Below, piece by piece: positions 24,139 to 33,286 of a stretch of DNA of 54,360 nucleotides. Within the stretch, counting starts at the first letter, position 1; each line of letters begins with the position of its first letter. The position numbers were made by a program, and so were the translations under genes. This DNA is from an uncultured Eubacteriales bacterium (GTDB taxonomy: Bacteria; Bacillota; Clostridia; Christensenellales; Aristaeellaceae), in assembly GCA_902799465.1 (NCBI GenBank), contig CADCAS010000024.1, forward strand, positions 8,338 to 62,697, given 5' to 3'. The notes beneath the pieces are model-generated. The model did not search any database. It had not been told where the DNA came from and saw nothing but the letters and a program-made list of their open reading frames with translations.

Positions 24139-26198
24139 AGCACACCGTATTGCTCACCGGCGCGACGGGCATGATCGGCAGGCCCGCGGCCATGAGGCTG
24201 CTGGAGGAGGGGCATCGCGTGATCGGCGTCAGCCGTGGGGAGGGGACCATCGACCACCCCGGCTACATCCACATATCATGCGACCTGACCCGCCCGGAGG
24301 ACGTGGCCGCGCTGTTCGACGCGCATCCCTGTGACCGGGTGGTCCACCTGGCGGCGCTGGCCCACGTCACCGGCGAGAGCGATCTCAGCTACAGCCGCTA
24401 TTTCCGGGAGAACGTCCTGACCAGCCAGCACGTGTTTGAACAGGCGGCGGCGCGGCATATCCCCGTGTTCTATGCCAGCACCGTGGACGTGTACGGCCTG
24501 AACGACGGCGTCATCACCGAGGCGTGCCTCCCCGCGCCCGTGGGTCCCTACGCCGAGACCAAGCGGGAGGCCGAGGAGCGGCTGCACGCCCTGATGGGGG
24601 ATACCCCCTTCCTGACGGCGCGCTTCGCCCCCGTCTACAGCCCCGAGGACATGCACGACATCCTCAAGCGCTGCTATCTGAAATATCCCTCCGTGGCCTA
24701 CCGGGTGGGGAAGGGCACCGATTACGCCTTCCTCGATGTGGACCGTGCCGTGGCGGCCGTCGCCGCCTGGGCGGAGCGCGACCCCGCGCCCAGCGGGGTG
24801 ATCGACCTGGCGGACCCGGAGCCCGTCAACACCCGGGACATCGTCGCGGCCCACGGCGCGAGCCAGATCATCTGCCTGCCGGAGTTCACCCGGGGGCTGG
24901 GGCTGGCGCTGGCGCGGCTGCTGCCCGGGAAGCTCAGACTGAACGTGCACAAGCTGCTGAAGCCCCAGCGCTTCGACCTGACGGCGGGGGAGCGCTTCTT
25001 GAACGGCGGCGACCCCGCGCCCTATGTGCCCGCGCCGCCGGACCTGCGGGGCGTGCGGGTGCTGCTGCTGGAGGGCTTCGCGAGGCAGAACATGGCGCTG
25101 ATGCCCGCCCTCAAGAAGCTGGGGTGCCACCTGACCACCTACAACGCCAGCAGGCTCGACGTGGGCTACGCCTCCCACTATCCTGACGTGAAGCTGGTGG
25201 AATACTGGAACCGGGAGGACGCCGACGCCTCCTACGCCGCCTTGATAAAGGTGCTCCAGGCTGGGGACTACGACGTGGTCATCCCCATGACGGACTTCTC
25301 CGCCACGCTGCTGTCGAACCATATCGAGGAGGTCAGCCGGTACGCCGCCCCCGCGGTGAATCCCCCGGAGGCGTTCTGCCGCGCCGCCGACAAGCAGGCC
25401 ACCATGCAGACCTGCGCCGAGGCCGGCGTGCCCTGCCCGCATACCCTCTACGACATGACCTCCCCGGACCAGATCCTGGAGGCCGGTATGCCCTTCCCGT
25501 TCATCATCAAGCCGCGGGTGGGCTACGGCTCCATCGGCTTCCACGTCATCCGCGACGAGGCGCAGCTGCGCGCGGTGTTCGACGACACCGTGAAGCGCTT
25601 CGGCCCCGTGGTGGTGCAGGATTACATCCCCCAGACGGGCACCCAGTACAAGTGCGAGGTGTTCCTGGACCAGAATGGCGAGGCCAGAAGCGCCGTGGTG
25701 TTCGACAAGACCCGCTGGTATCCCATCGACGGGGGCAGCACCTGCTGCAGCGCCAGCGTCCACCGGCCCGACATCGCCGCCGATTCCATCCGGCTGCTGA
25801 AGGCCATGGGCTGGGTGGGCTACGGCGACGTGGACCTCATCGAGGACCCCCGCGACGGCGTGGCCAAGGTGATGGAGGTCAATCCCCGCATCACCGCCAG
25901 CGTCAAGGTCTGCTTCTTCGCCGGGGTGGACTTCGCCCGCCAGATCGTGGAGCTCTACACCGGCAGGCCCGTCACGGCCTATCCCGATTACCGGGACGGC
26001 GCGTGCCTGCGCTACATGCACACCGACCTGCTGTGGTTCATACAGTCGCCCAACCGCTTCCGCGCCCACCCCAGCTGGTTCTCCTTCCGCAACACCACCG
26101 ACCAGATCTTCTCCCTCCGCGACCCCTGGCCCTTCGTCACCTACACCATCCAGGCCTTCAAAAAGCGGAAGAAGGAGATGGAGAAGCGGAAGCGGTAG
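24135..26198 (+). CDS. NAD-dependent epimerase fused to an ATP-grasp ligase
   Basis: The GTG at 24135 overlaps the deacetylase stop. The 687-aa protein has two modules. Residues about 1-290 are an extended short-chain dehydrogenase/epimerase: LLTGATGMIGRPA (NAD binding), STVDVYG and the catalytic YAETK. Residues about 310-687 are an ATP-grasp ligase of the carbamoyl-phosphate-synthase-like kind: IIKPRVGYGSIGFHVI, VVQDYIPQTGTQYKCEV, and EVNPRITASVKV as the metal-binding Glu-Asn segment. Such ligases form amide or ester bonds via acyl phosphates. In this operon it may make a modified nucleotide sugar and link an amino or carboxylic acid to it; that is inference. A lysine/arginine-rich tail ends the protein. 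I know of no well-studied protein with this exact pairing. Confidence 0.88.
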   Translation: MKHTVLLTGATGMIGRPAAMRLLEEGHRVIGVSRGEGTIDHPGYIHISCDLTRPEDVAALFDAHPCDRVVHLAALAHVTGESDLSYSRYFRENVLTSQHVFEQAAARHIPVFYASTVDVYGLNDGVITEACLPAPVGPYAETKREAEERLHALMGDTPFLTARFAPVYSPEDMHDILKRCYLKYPSVAYRVGKGTDYAFLDVDRAVAAVAAWAERDPAPSGVIDLADPEPVNTRDIVAAHGASQIICLPEFTRGLGLALARLLPGKLRLNVHKLLKPQRFDLTAGERFLNGGDPAPYVPAPPDLRGVRVLLLEGFARQNMALMPALKKLGCHLTTYNASRLDVGYASHYPDVKLVEYWNREDADASYAALIKVLQAGDYDVVIPMTDFSATLLSNHIEEVSRYAAPAVNPPEAFCRAADKQATMQTCAEAGVPCPHTLYDMTSPDQILEAGMPFPFIIKPRVGYGSIGFHVIRDEAQLRAVFDDTVKRFGPVVVQDYIPQTGTQYKCEVFLDQNGEARSAVVFDKTRWYPIDGGSTCCSASVHRPDIAADSIRLLKAMGWVGYGDVDLIEDPRDGVAKVMEVNPRITASVKVCFFAGVDFARQIVELYTGRPVTAYPDYRDGACLRYMHTDLLWFIQSPNRFRAHPSWFSFRNTTDQIFSLRDPWPFVTYTIQAFKKRKKEMEKRKR

Positions 26199-26237
26199 TA
26201 CGCATGATACACTCCACTCCATAGAAGGAGGTTTCCC

Positions 26238-27095
26238 ATGGCCGACATGACGGCGATCGTCCTCACGCGCAACGAGGAGAAGAACATCGAGCGGTGCCTC
26301 CGATCCGTGCGGGGACTGTGTTCGCGGCTGGTGGTGGTGGACTGCGGCTCCACGGATCAGACGGTTGAGCTGGCGAAGGCCAACGGCGCGGAGGTCTATG
26401 AACACCCGTTTGAATACTACGCCCGCCAGTTCAACTGGGGATTGGACAACTGCGCTATCGATACCCGATGGGTCATCCGCATCGACGCCGACGAGCAGTT
26501 CCCGCCCGAGCTGTGCGCGGAGATCGAGCGGGAGGCCGCGGCCCACGCCGATGACGACGTCAACGGCATGACCCTGGAAGCCACCTACTTCTTCCTGGGC
26601 CGCGCCCTGACCCACGGCAGCAAGAAGCGCAAGCTGATGGTGTTCAAGCGGGGCGTCGGCCGCATCGAGGACCGCCGCCGGGACGCCCACACGGTGCTGT
26701 CGGAGGGCAGGAGCATATCGCTCAAAAACCGGTTCCTTCACTACGATTTCAAGGACCTGGACAACTTCATCGGGCGCTACAACTGGTACGCCACCCGCGA
26801 GGCCATGGACTACATGGACTATAAGCGTGGCAAGCGGGACGCCGACACCGACGACCCCGAGATCCAGCGCAAGCGCCGGAGGAAGTACGGCGTCTACTAC
26901 AAATTCCCCAAGTTCCTCCGCTGCTTTCTGTGGTTCATCGTCAACTATCTCTTCCGCGGCGGCTTCCTGGACGGGAAGGAGGGCTTCATCTACCACGTGC
27001 TCTCCTCCTTCTGGTACCGATTCGTGGTGGACGCGAAGATCTATGAATACGAGCGCGGCAAGGACTTCGAGGAATTGAAGGCCTATCCGCAGTGA
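26238..27095 (+). CDS. Family 2 glycosyltransferase (WaaE-like)
   Basis: The 285-aa GT-A glycosyltransferase begins TAIVLTRNEEKNIERCL, continues with VVVDCGSTDQT and RQFNWGL, and has the nucleotide-sugar/metal motif RIDADEQ. The KRKLMVFKRG region and a final hydrophobic stretch (FLRCFLWFIVNYLF) are as in the WaaE/KdtX-like subgroup, which act at the inner membrane face. GGAGG precedes the ATG. It lies 40 nt after the fusion gene and should extend the lipid-linked glycan. Confidence 0.93.
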   Translation: MADMTAIVLTRNEEKNIERCLRSVRGLCSRLVVVDCGSTDQTVELAKANGAEVYEHPFEYYARQFNWGLDNCAIDTRWVIRIDADEQFPPELCAEIEREAAAHADDDVNGMTLEATYFFLGRALTHGSKKRKLMVFKRGVGRIEDRRRDAHTVLSEGRSISLKNRFLHYDFKDLDNFIGRYNWYATREAMDYMDYKRGKRDADTDDPEIQRKRRRKYGVYYKFPKFLRCFLWFIVNYLFRGGFLDGKEGFIYHVLSSFWYRFVVDAKIYEYERGKDFEELKAYPQ

Positions 27096-27182
27096 GCGCG
27101 ACTGTGAGGTCATTTCCACGGAATCCCATATACCTGTACAGGCTGAGCATAAACCAACAACCAATTCGAGAGGTGGAATTAT

Positions 27183-28046
27183 TTGAACATCATAGAGCTG
27201 TTGAAGGCCGCGCTGTTCGGCGTGGTGGAGGGCGTGACGGAGTGGCTGCCGGTGTCCAGCACCGGGCACATGATCCTGTTGAACGAGCTGATGCCCCTCA
27301 ATGTGTCGGAGGAGTTCTACGGACTGTTTGAGGTGGTCATCCAGCTGGGCGCGATCATGGCGGTGCTGATGATCTACTGGGAGAAGATATGGCCCTTCGG
27401 CAGGAAGGACAACCGGCATCCGCTGGCCGACGAGGGGGTTCTGTCCTGGGTGAAGTGGGACAAGATACAGCTGTGGATCAAGATCCTGATCGCCTGCGTG
27501 CCCGCCGCCATCGTGGGTATACTGTTCGACGACCTGCTGGACAGCCTGTTCTACGGCCCCGTGTGCGTGGCCGTCATGCTGATACTGGTCGGCGCGGCGT
27601 TTATACTGATCGAGACCCTGAATGCCGGCAAAAAGCCCACCATCCGCAAGCTCTCCAGGCTGGATTACAGGACCGCCGCCTTCATCGGCCTGTTCCAGCT
27701 CATCGCCGCCGTGTTCCCCGGCACCTCCCGCTCCGGGGCAACCATACTGGGGGCGCTGCTGCTGGGCGTGTCGCGGAAGGTGGGCGTGGAGTTCACCTTC
27801 TACCTCGCCATCCCCGTCATGGCCGGGGCCAGCCTGCTGAAGATCCTCAAGTATGAGTCCGCCATCACCCTGGGCGAGTTCAGCCTGCTGGTGGTGGGCA
27901 TGCTGGTGGCCTACGTGGTGTCCATGCTCGTCATCCGCCACCTGGTGGACTACATCAAGACCCACGACTTCAAGGGCTTCGGCTGGTACCGCATCGCCCT
28001 GGGCGTGGTGGTGCTGGGCTACTTCATGCTGGCGGGTAAGCTGTGA
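27183..28046 (+). CDS. uppP: Undecaprenyl-diphosphatase
   Basis: UppP/BacA recycles the undecaprenyl carrier by removing a phosphate from undecaprenyl diphosphate. The start is TTG with GAGGTGG six bases upstream. The 287-aa polytopic protein shows the two hallmark active-site segments, VVEGVTEWLPVSSTGHMIL near residue 14 and FPGTSRSGATI in the middle. Its place after the polysaccharide genes suggests it supports carrier turnover for that glycan, although the gene is also generally essential for wall synthesis. A type C/B composite repeat follows immediately. Confidence 0.96.
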   Translation: MNIIELLKAALFGVVEGVTEWLPVSSTGHMILLNELMPLNVSEEFYGLFEVVIQLGAIMAVLMIYWEKIWPFGRKDNRHPLADEGVLSWVKWDKIQLWIKILIACVPAAIVGILFDDLLDSLFYGPVCVAVMLILVGAAFILIETLNAGKKPTIRKLSRLDYRTAAFIGLFQLIAAVFPGTSRSGATILGALLLGVSRKVGVEFTFYLAIPVMAGASLLKILKYESAITLGEFSLLVVGMLVAYVVSMLVIRHLVDYIKTHDFKGFGWYRIALGVVVLGYFMLAGKL

Positions 28047-28055
28047 GCGCTTGAT

Positions 28056-28612
28056 GGAAAATGGAGAATGGAGAATGGAGAATGGCGGTGCGTCAGCCTT
28101 GGCTCCCCTCTCAGGGGAGCTGTCACGCGCAGCGTGACTGAGAGGTCGTTCCCCGCCACCCGGCTTATCGACAGGACTGAGAGAGTCTTGCTCATTCACG
28201 CCTTGTAACTGTTCAGTCGTTGACTCCTTCCGACCCGCTTCGCGGGCCACCTCCCTCAAGGAGGGAGGCTTTTGGGGCTCCGTCCAGGCTCCGTCCAGGC
28301 TCCGTCCAGGCTCCGTCCAGGCTCCGTCCAGGCTCCGTCCAGGCCCCGTCCAGGCTCCGTCCAGGCTCCGTCCAGGCTCCGTCCAGGCTCCGTCCAGGCT
28401 CCGTCCAGGCTCCGTCCAGGCTCCGTCCAGGCTCCGTCCAGGCTCCGTCCAGGCTCCGTCCAGGCTCCCGTCCAGGCTCCCTCTCCGAGGGAGCTGTCAG
28501 CCGCAGGCTGACTGAGGGAGTCATCCCTGAGCAACTGAATAGTGACGAAATCCGAAGGATTTCCACATGCATTCTCCATTCTCCATTTTCAATTCTCCAT
28601 TCAAAAAACTTC
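28056..28612. repeat. Composite repeat: family C arms interrupted by B' and B elements
   Basis: The outer arms are family C heptamers (GGAGAAT at 28056-28083 and ATTCTCC/ATTTTCA at 28566-28612, with the GAAATCCGAAGGATTTC hairpin). Between them sit a B' segment (CTTGGCTCCCCTCTCAGGGG and the GTCACGCGCAGCGTGAC hairpin, about 28095-28165) and a B element. The B element starts with GTAACTGTTCAG at 28205 and ends CTGAATAGTGAC at 28546. This nest fills the whole 600-bp gap before addA. No gene is seen. Confidence 0.75.
28276..28474. repeat. 11-bp tandem repeat array (17 units plus one variant)
   Basis: The unit GGCTCCGTCCA is repeated 17 times without a break from 28276 to 28462, with a single C-for-T change in the seventh unit. 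A 12-bp variant, GGCTCCCGTCCA, follows. The array lies inside a B-family element, at the place where other copies (48175-48205) have a single CTCCCGTCCAGGCTCC. It is therefore a local slippage expansion. Confidence 0.92.
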
Positions 28613-28649
28613 TCCGAAAAACACAGCACATATTAAAGGGGTGATCGTC

Positions 28650-31600
28650 ATGCCGCAGTGGACGCGGGAGCAGCTTCGGGCCATCGAGGCGCGGGGCGGG
28701 AACGTGCTTTTGTCGGCGGCGGCGGGGTCGGGCAAGACCACGGTGCTGGTGGAGCGCGCGCTGCGGCTGGTCACGGAGGCCGGCGCGGACGTGGATCGAA
28801 TGCTGGTGGTGACCTTCACCCGGGCGGCGGCGTCGGACATGCGGGCCAAGCTGAACCGGGCGCTGAACGAGCGCGCGCTGCAGGGCGACGCCCGGTGCCG
28901 GGAGCAGCTCATGCGGCTGGACCGGGCGAGCATCACCACGCTGCACGCCTTCTGCGCCGATTTTCTGCGCACCAACTTCGAGGCGGCGGGGGTGGACCCC
29001 GCCTTTCGCATATTGGACGACGCCGTGGCGGCGCGGCTGCGGCAGGAGGCCCTGGACGAGGCGCTGGAGGCCGCTTATGCCGGACACGAGGAGCCGGAGG
29101 AGTCCGACGCGCCCGCCGCCCGCCCCGACGACGCGCTGCTTCGGCTGGACTACGGCCGGGGCCCCGCGGGGGTCCGGGCCGCGGCGGAGGTCCTCTTCGG
29201 AGTGCTGGAGGAGCGCCCCGACCCGGAGGCGTGGCTGGATCGCGCCGCCGCCTGCGACGAGGACGCCCTGCAGCGCTGGCAGGAGGAGCTGAAGGATGCC
29301 GCCCGCCGGTGTGTGGACAAGGCCCTGGTGCAGCTTCGGCAGGCGCTGCAGGTGCGGGGCATACCGGCGCATTATGAGCGCGCCGTTCGCCAGGACATCG
29401 AGGCGCTTGGTGAGATCAGGGCGCTCGGGTCCTATGACGAGCTGTACAGGGCCCTGACGGACTACAAGGCCACCGCCGCCCGTGGCCGCGCCACAGACGC
29501 CGACCCCGACGCGGTGGACACGGTGAAGCGCCTGCGGGACGGGGCCAAGCGTGCACTGGGGGAGGCGCGGATCACGCAGCTGCCGCTGCTGACGGCCCGC
29601 GCCGACGCCCAGGCGCTGGCCGGGCAGCTTCGGACCCTGGCCGACATCGCCCTGGACGCCGCGAGGCGCTTCGAGGCGAAGAAGGCCGAACAGGCGGGGC
29701 TGACCTATGCCGATCTGGAGCACAGGACCCTGGCCGCCCTGCGCGATGCGGACGTTGCGCGGCAGGCGCGGGAGCGCTACGATTATATCTTCGTGGACGA
29801 GTACCAGGATACCTCCGACCTCCAGGAGGCCATCATCAACGCCATCCGACGCCCGGACAACCTGTTCATGGTGGGCGACGTGAAGCAGTCCATCTACCGC
29901 TTCCGACTGGCCGAGCCGCGGCTGTTTCTGGAGAAGTACGCCGCCTACGGGCGGGGGGAGGGCGGCGAGCTGCTGCCGCTGACGCGGAACTTCCGCTCCC
30001 GCCGGGGCGTGCTGGACTTCGTGAACATGGTGTTCGAGCGCGCCATGACCGGCGGCGACTCGGAGATCGCCTACGACGCGCTGGCACGGCTCAACCCCGG
30101 CGACCCGGACGCCCCCCGGACCCGCGACGTGGACATCCGCCTGATCGAGAGCGATGCCGCCGTCGAGAGCGCCGCGGCTCCGGAGCGCGACGACGCGGAG
30201 GAGGCCATCAACGACATAAGGGGCGTGGAGGCCGAGGGCCTGCTCATCGCCCGGACCATCCGCGGCATGATGGACGCGGACAGGACCCTGCGCTTTCGGG
30301 ACTTCGCCATACTCACCCGCGCCAAGGCCGCGCCCTTCGCGGCGCTGCTGCCGCTGCTGCTTGCGGAGGGCATCCCGGCCTACGCCGACGGCGCGGCGGG
30401 CTTCTATGAGTCGCTGGAGATCGCCTGGACGCTCAATATGCTCAAGCTGATCGCCAACCGGCGGCTGGACGTGGAGCTCATCGGCGTGCTGCGCTCCCCG
30501 GTGGTGGGGCTGAACGCCGACCAGCTGGCCCGCGTCCGCGCCGCTTATTTCGACGTGCCCTACTGCGACGCCGCGAGACAGTATGCCGGGGAGCACGACG
30601 ACGAGACCGCCGAAAAGCTGCGGGCGTTCTTCAGACTGTACGAGGGCTGGCGGCTGCGCTGCGGGGCCATGTCGCTGGGGGAGCTGACCAGGCTGATCCT
30701 GGACGAGAGCGGCTTCTACACCTACGCGGGCGCGCTCCCCGGCGGGGCCCAGCGGCAGGCCAATCTGGACCAGCTGGTGGCGTCGGCGGGCAGCTTCGAC
30801 CGGGAGCTGTCCGGGTCGCTGACGCGCTTTTTGCAGTATACCGAGCACATGAAGGCCCGGGGCGAGGGCGACGCCGCGCACCTGCTGGGCGAGAACGACG
30901 ACGTGGTGCGGCTCATGACCATCCACAAGTCGAAGGGCCTGGAATTCCGGGTGGTGTTCGGGGCACAGCTGGGCAAGCGCTACCGGGTGGAGAAGACCTC
31001 CGCGCCGCTGGTGGCCCACCGGGACCTGGGGCTGGGCATGAGCTATGTGGACCCGGCGCTGCGGACCCGCCGCCTGACCCTGCCCCAGGCCGCCATCATC
31101 GAGCGGCAGAAGCGGGAGGACGCCGCCGAGGAGCTGCGGATACTCTACGTGCTGCTGACCCGCGCCAAGGAGCGCCTCGTGCTGATCGGCACGGTCCGCG
31201 AGGCGGAGCCCGCGCGGCGGCGGTGGCTGGCGCTGTCCGAGGCCCCCTTCGCCGCGGGCAGCCACCTCGACGTCATCATGGCTGCCCGCGCCGCGGCGGA
31301 GGCGGCGGGGGAGGACCCCTGCTCCACGGTGGCGTGGGTGCCGGTGGGCGCGCTCCGGCTGGGCGAAAACCCGGACATCGAGGACGGCGTGGCGGCCATG
31401 CAGAGGGTGCTTGAGCATCCCGAGGCATACGCGGACGAGAATCTCAACGCCGAGCTGGCCTGGGTCTATCCCGACCCGGAGGGCGCCCGGAACCCGCTGA
31501 AGCTGACGGCCTCCGGGCTGCTGCGGGAGCTGGAGGGTCCCGAGGAGGTCCCGGCCCTGACGGAGCGCCCCCAGTTCATGTCCGAGGACGCCGGAAGGAT

Positions 31601-32138
31601 GACCGGCGCGGAGCGGGGCACCGCCTACCACCGCGCCATGCAGCTTGTGGACCTGCGCGCGCTGGACGGTCTGGAGGGTCAGGCCCTGCGGGCGGCGGTG
31701 GCGCGCCAGCTGGACCTGAACGCGCAGCGCCGCCTGATGACCGACGCCCAGCGCGAGGCCGTGGACGCCGGAAAGCTGGCCCGGTTCCTGGAGGGCGGCA
31801 TGGGCCTGCGCCTGCGGGCGTCCCGGGAGGTGCGCCGGGAGTGGTCCTTCAACGTGCGCCTGCCCGTGTCCCAGGCCCTCACCCCCGAGGAGGCGGGCCG
31901 CTTCGACGGCAGCGCGCCGCTGCTGGTCCAGGGCACCATCGACTGCTGCTTCATCGAGGACGGCCAGTGGGTGCTGATGGACTACAAGACCGACCGCGAG
32001 CAGGACCTGGACGCCCTCCGCAAGCACTACCGCAACCAGCTCAACCTCTACGCCACCGCCCTGGAGCGCGTCACCCGCATCCCCGTCAAACAGCGGGTGC
32101 TGTGCCTCATCGGCCAGGGAAAGACCGTGGAGGTCTGA
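28650..32138 (+). CDS. addA: ATP-dependent helicase/nuclease subunit A
   Basis: AddA is the UvrD-type helicase and nuclease subunit of the AddAB complex that resects DNA double-strand breaks. The ATG at 28650 follows AAAGGGGTG; upstream sequence in the same frame is repeat DNA. The 1162 aa carry Walker A AAAGSGKTT at 23-31, TFTRAAASDM, VDEYQDTSDLQ, VGDVKQSIYRFR, NFRSRRGVLDFVN, RLMTIHKSKGLEF and YVLLTRAKERL. A C-terminal RecB-like nuclease has GTIDCCF and DYKTD (Asp1111, Lys1113), then QLNLYA. All catalytic positions look intact. The usual partner gene addB is not next to it. Confidence 0.95.
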   Translation: MPQWTREQLRAIEARGGNVLLSAAAGSGKTTVLVERALRLVTEAGADVDRMLVVTFTRAAASDMRAKLNRALNERALQGDARCREQLMRLDRASITTLHAFCADFLRTNFEAAGVDPAFRILDDAVAARLRQEALDEALEAAYAGHEEPEESDAPAARPDDALLRLDYGRGPAGVRAAAEVLFGVLEERPDPEAWLDRAAACDEDALQRWQEELKDAARRCVDKALVQLRQALQVRGIPAHYERAVRQDIEALGEIRALGSYDELYRALTDYKATAARGRATDADPDAVDTVKRLRDGAKRALGEARITQLPLLTARADAQALAGQLRTLADIALDAARRFEAKKAEQAGLTYADLEHRTLAALRDADVARQARERYDYIFVDEYQDTSDLQEAIINAIRRPDNLFMVGDVKQSIYRFRLAEPRLFLEKYAAYGRGEGGELLPLTRNFRSRRGVLDFVNMVFERAMTGGDSEIAYDALARLNPGDPDAPRTRDVDIRLIESDAAVESAAAPERDDAEEAINDIRGVEAEGLLIARTIRGMMDADRTLRFRDFAILTRAKAAPFAALLPLLLAEGIPAYADGAAGFYESLEIAWTLNMLKLIANRRLDVELIGVLRSPVVGLNADQLARVRAAYFDVPYCDAARQYAGEHDDETAEKLRAFFRLYEGWRLRCGAMSLGELTRLILDESGFYTYAGALPGGAQRQANLDQLVASAGSFDRELSGSLTRFLQYTEHMKARGEGDAAHLLGENDDVVRLMTIHKSKGLEFRVVFGAQLGKRYRVEKTSAPLVAHRDLGLGMSYVDPALRTRRLTLPQAAIIERQKREDAAEELRILYVLLTRAKERLVLIGTVREAEPARRRWLALSEAPFAAGSHLDVIMAARAAAEAAGEDPCSTVAWVPVGALRLGENPDIEDGVAAMQRVLEHPEAYADENLNAELAWVYPDPEGARNPLKLTASGLLRELEGPEEVPALTERPQFMSEDAGRMTGAERGTAYHRAMQLVDLRALDGLEGQALRAAVARQLDLNAQRRLMTDAQREAVDAGKLARFLEGGMGLRLRASREVRREWSFNVRLPVSQALTPEEAGRFDGSAPLLVQGTIDCCFIEDGQWVLMDYKTDREQDLDALRKHYRNQLNLYATALERVTRIPVKQRVLCLIGQGKTVEV

Positions 32139-32186
32139 GGAATGACTGCCGCGAACGAACTGCACGAAGGAGAGGAGAGAGGCTGT

Positions 32187-33077
32187 ATGATCAGACGGCT
32201 GTCGCTGCTGGCCCTGGCGCTGGCGCTGCTGTGCCGGGTGCCCGCGATTGGTGAGGAGGCGGAGGCGCTCCGGGTGAGCTACCTTGGCCCCGCGGGCACC
32301 TACACCGAGGAGGCCGCGCAATACTGGTTTCAGACGGACGCCACGCTGATCCCCAGGGACACCGTGGGCGACGCCCTGGAGGATCTGCTGGAGGGACGCG
32401 CCGAACGCGCCGTGATCCCGCAGGAGAACACGCTGGGCGGCGCGGTGGTCAACTACGTGGACGCCCTGATCGCGGCGGAGGCGGCCTATGTGGTCGGCGA
32501 GGTGGTCCTGCCCATCAGCCAGACGCTCATGGGCGTGCCGGGCGCGACGCTTGCGGACATCCAGACCGTCTGCTCCCACGCTCAGGGGCTGACGCAGAGC
32601 GCCGCGTGGCGGGCGGAGCATTTGCCGAACGCGGGGACGGAGGAGATGCCCAGCACCGCCGCGGCGGCCAGCCATGTGGCCGAGCGGCAGGACAAGACCA
32701 TCGCCGCTGTGGCCGCGCCGGGGGCCGCGGCGCTGTACGGCCTGGAGGTGCTGGCGGAGAACGTTCAGATCACGGACACCAACAAGACCCGGTTCTACGT
32801 GCTGTCCCGGGCCCCCGCGGCGGGCGAGGGGCTGACGCGGGCCGTGCTCATGGCCACGTGCGGGGCGGACCGGATCGACGACGTCATCATCGCCCTGCAC
32901 GACGCCGGACTCGAGATGGTATGTCTCCACGACCGTCCCGAGGGGAGCCGGCTGGGCAGCTACCACTACGTCATCGAGGTGGAGAACGGCGCCGGCATCA
33001 GCGACGCGCAGCTCGAGGCCGTCCAAAGCATGGAGGACGTCCGCTTCGCGGGATGCTTTGATGCTGTGGAGAAGTGA
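32187..33077 (+). CDS. Exported prephenate dehydratase-like protein (PheA fold with ACT-like tail)
   Basis: The 296-aa protein starts at the ATG at 32187 (GAGAGGAGAGAGG upstream) with a signal peptide, MIRRLSLLALALALLC then RVPAIGEEAEA. The mature part is a complete prephenate dehydratase: VSYLGPAGTYTEEAA, VIPQENTLGGAVVNYVDAL, SHAQGLTQ and NKTRFYVL. The catalytic Thr-Arg-Phe is at residues 201-203. An ACT-like regulatory region with a divergent ESRP loop (HDRPEGSRLGSYHYVIEV) closes it. The enzyme normally makes phenylpyruvate in the cytosol, so an exported copy is unexpected. No chorismate mutase is nearby. Whether it is active outside or has become a phenylalanine- or prephenate-binding protein is open. 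It may be cotranscribed with addA (48 nt gap). Confidence 0.85.
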   Translation: MIRRLSLLALALALLCRVPAIGEEAEALRVSYLGPAGTYTEEAAQYWFQTDATLIPRDTVGDALEDLLEGRAERAVIPQENTLGGAVVNYVDALIAAEAAYVVGEVVLPISQTLMGVPGATLADIQTVCSHAQGLTQSAAWRAEHLPNAGTEEMPSTAAAASHVAERQDKTIAAVAAPGAAALYGLEVLAENVQITDTNKTRFYVLSRAPAAGEGLTRAVLMATCGADRIDDVIIALHDAGLEMVCLHDRPEGSRLGSYHYVIEVENGAGISDAQLEAVQSMEDVRFAGCFDAVEK

Positions 33078-33096
33078 TAACTGACGCAGGGGGGGT

Positions 33097-33233
33097 GACT
33101 CCCTCAGTCAGCCTGCGGCTGACAGCTCCCTCGGAGAGGGAGCCGGAACGGGAGCCTGAACGGGCCCCCAAAAGCCTCCCTCTTTGAGGGAGGTGGGCCG
33201 CGAAGCGGGTCGGAAGGAGTCAACGACTGCGAC
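33097..33233. repeat. Family B repeat
   Basis: It contains ACTCCCTCAGTCAGCCTGCG with its GCTGACAGCTCCCTC continuation, GGAGAGGGAGCC, and the CCTCCCTCTTTGAGGGAGG hairpin. The CCGCGAAGCGGGTCGGAAGG end matches the copies at 28.2, 42.2 and 48.1 kb. It sits in the convergent gap between the prephenate dehydratase and Na/Pi genes. Confidence 0.8.
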
Positions 33234-33286
33234 CAGCTTTCTTCTGGAAAAGCTCAAGCCATCATATGAATACTGCTTCCATAGCT

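Noticed and set aside
24276..28259. 1327-codon minus-strand frame opposite the polysaccharide genes
   Set aside because: Antisense shadow with low-complexity Gly/Val/His-rich translation. It runs through several real genes and repeats on the other strand.
28276..28474. CRISPR-like array
   Set aside because: Units are 11 bp and directly adjacent without spacers, and no cas genes are present.
28220..28636. Open frames on both strands through the 11-bp array
   Set aside because: An 11-bp repeat stays open in all frames because its unit lacks stop codons. The translation is only the repeat and there is no ribosome site, so it is not a gene.
28521..33026. Very long open frame (about 1500 codons) on the minus strand opposite addA and the dehydratase gene
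   Set aside because: It is the antisense shadow of high-GC codons. The translation is low-complexity (Arg/Pro/Gly/His-rich) with no family motifs, and the plus strand holds two well-supported genes.
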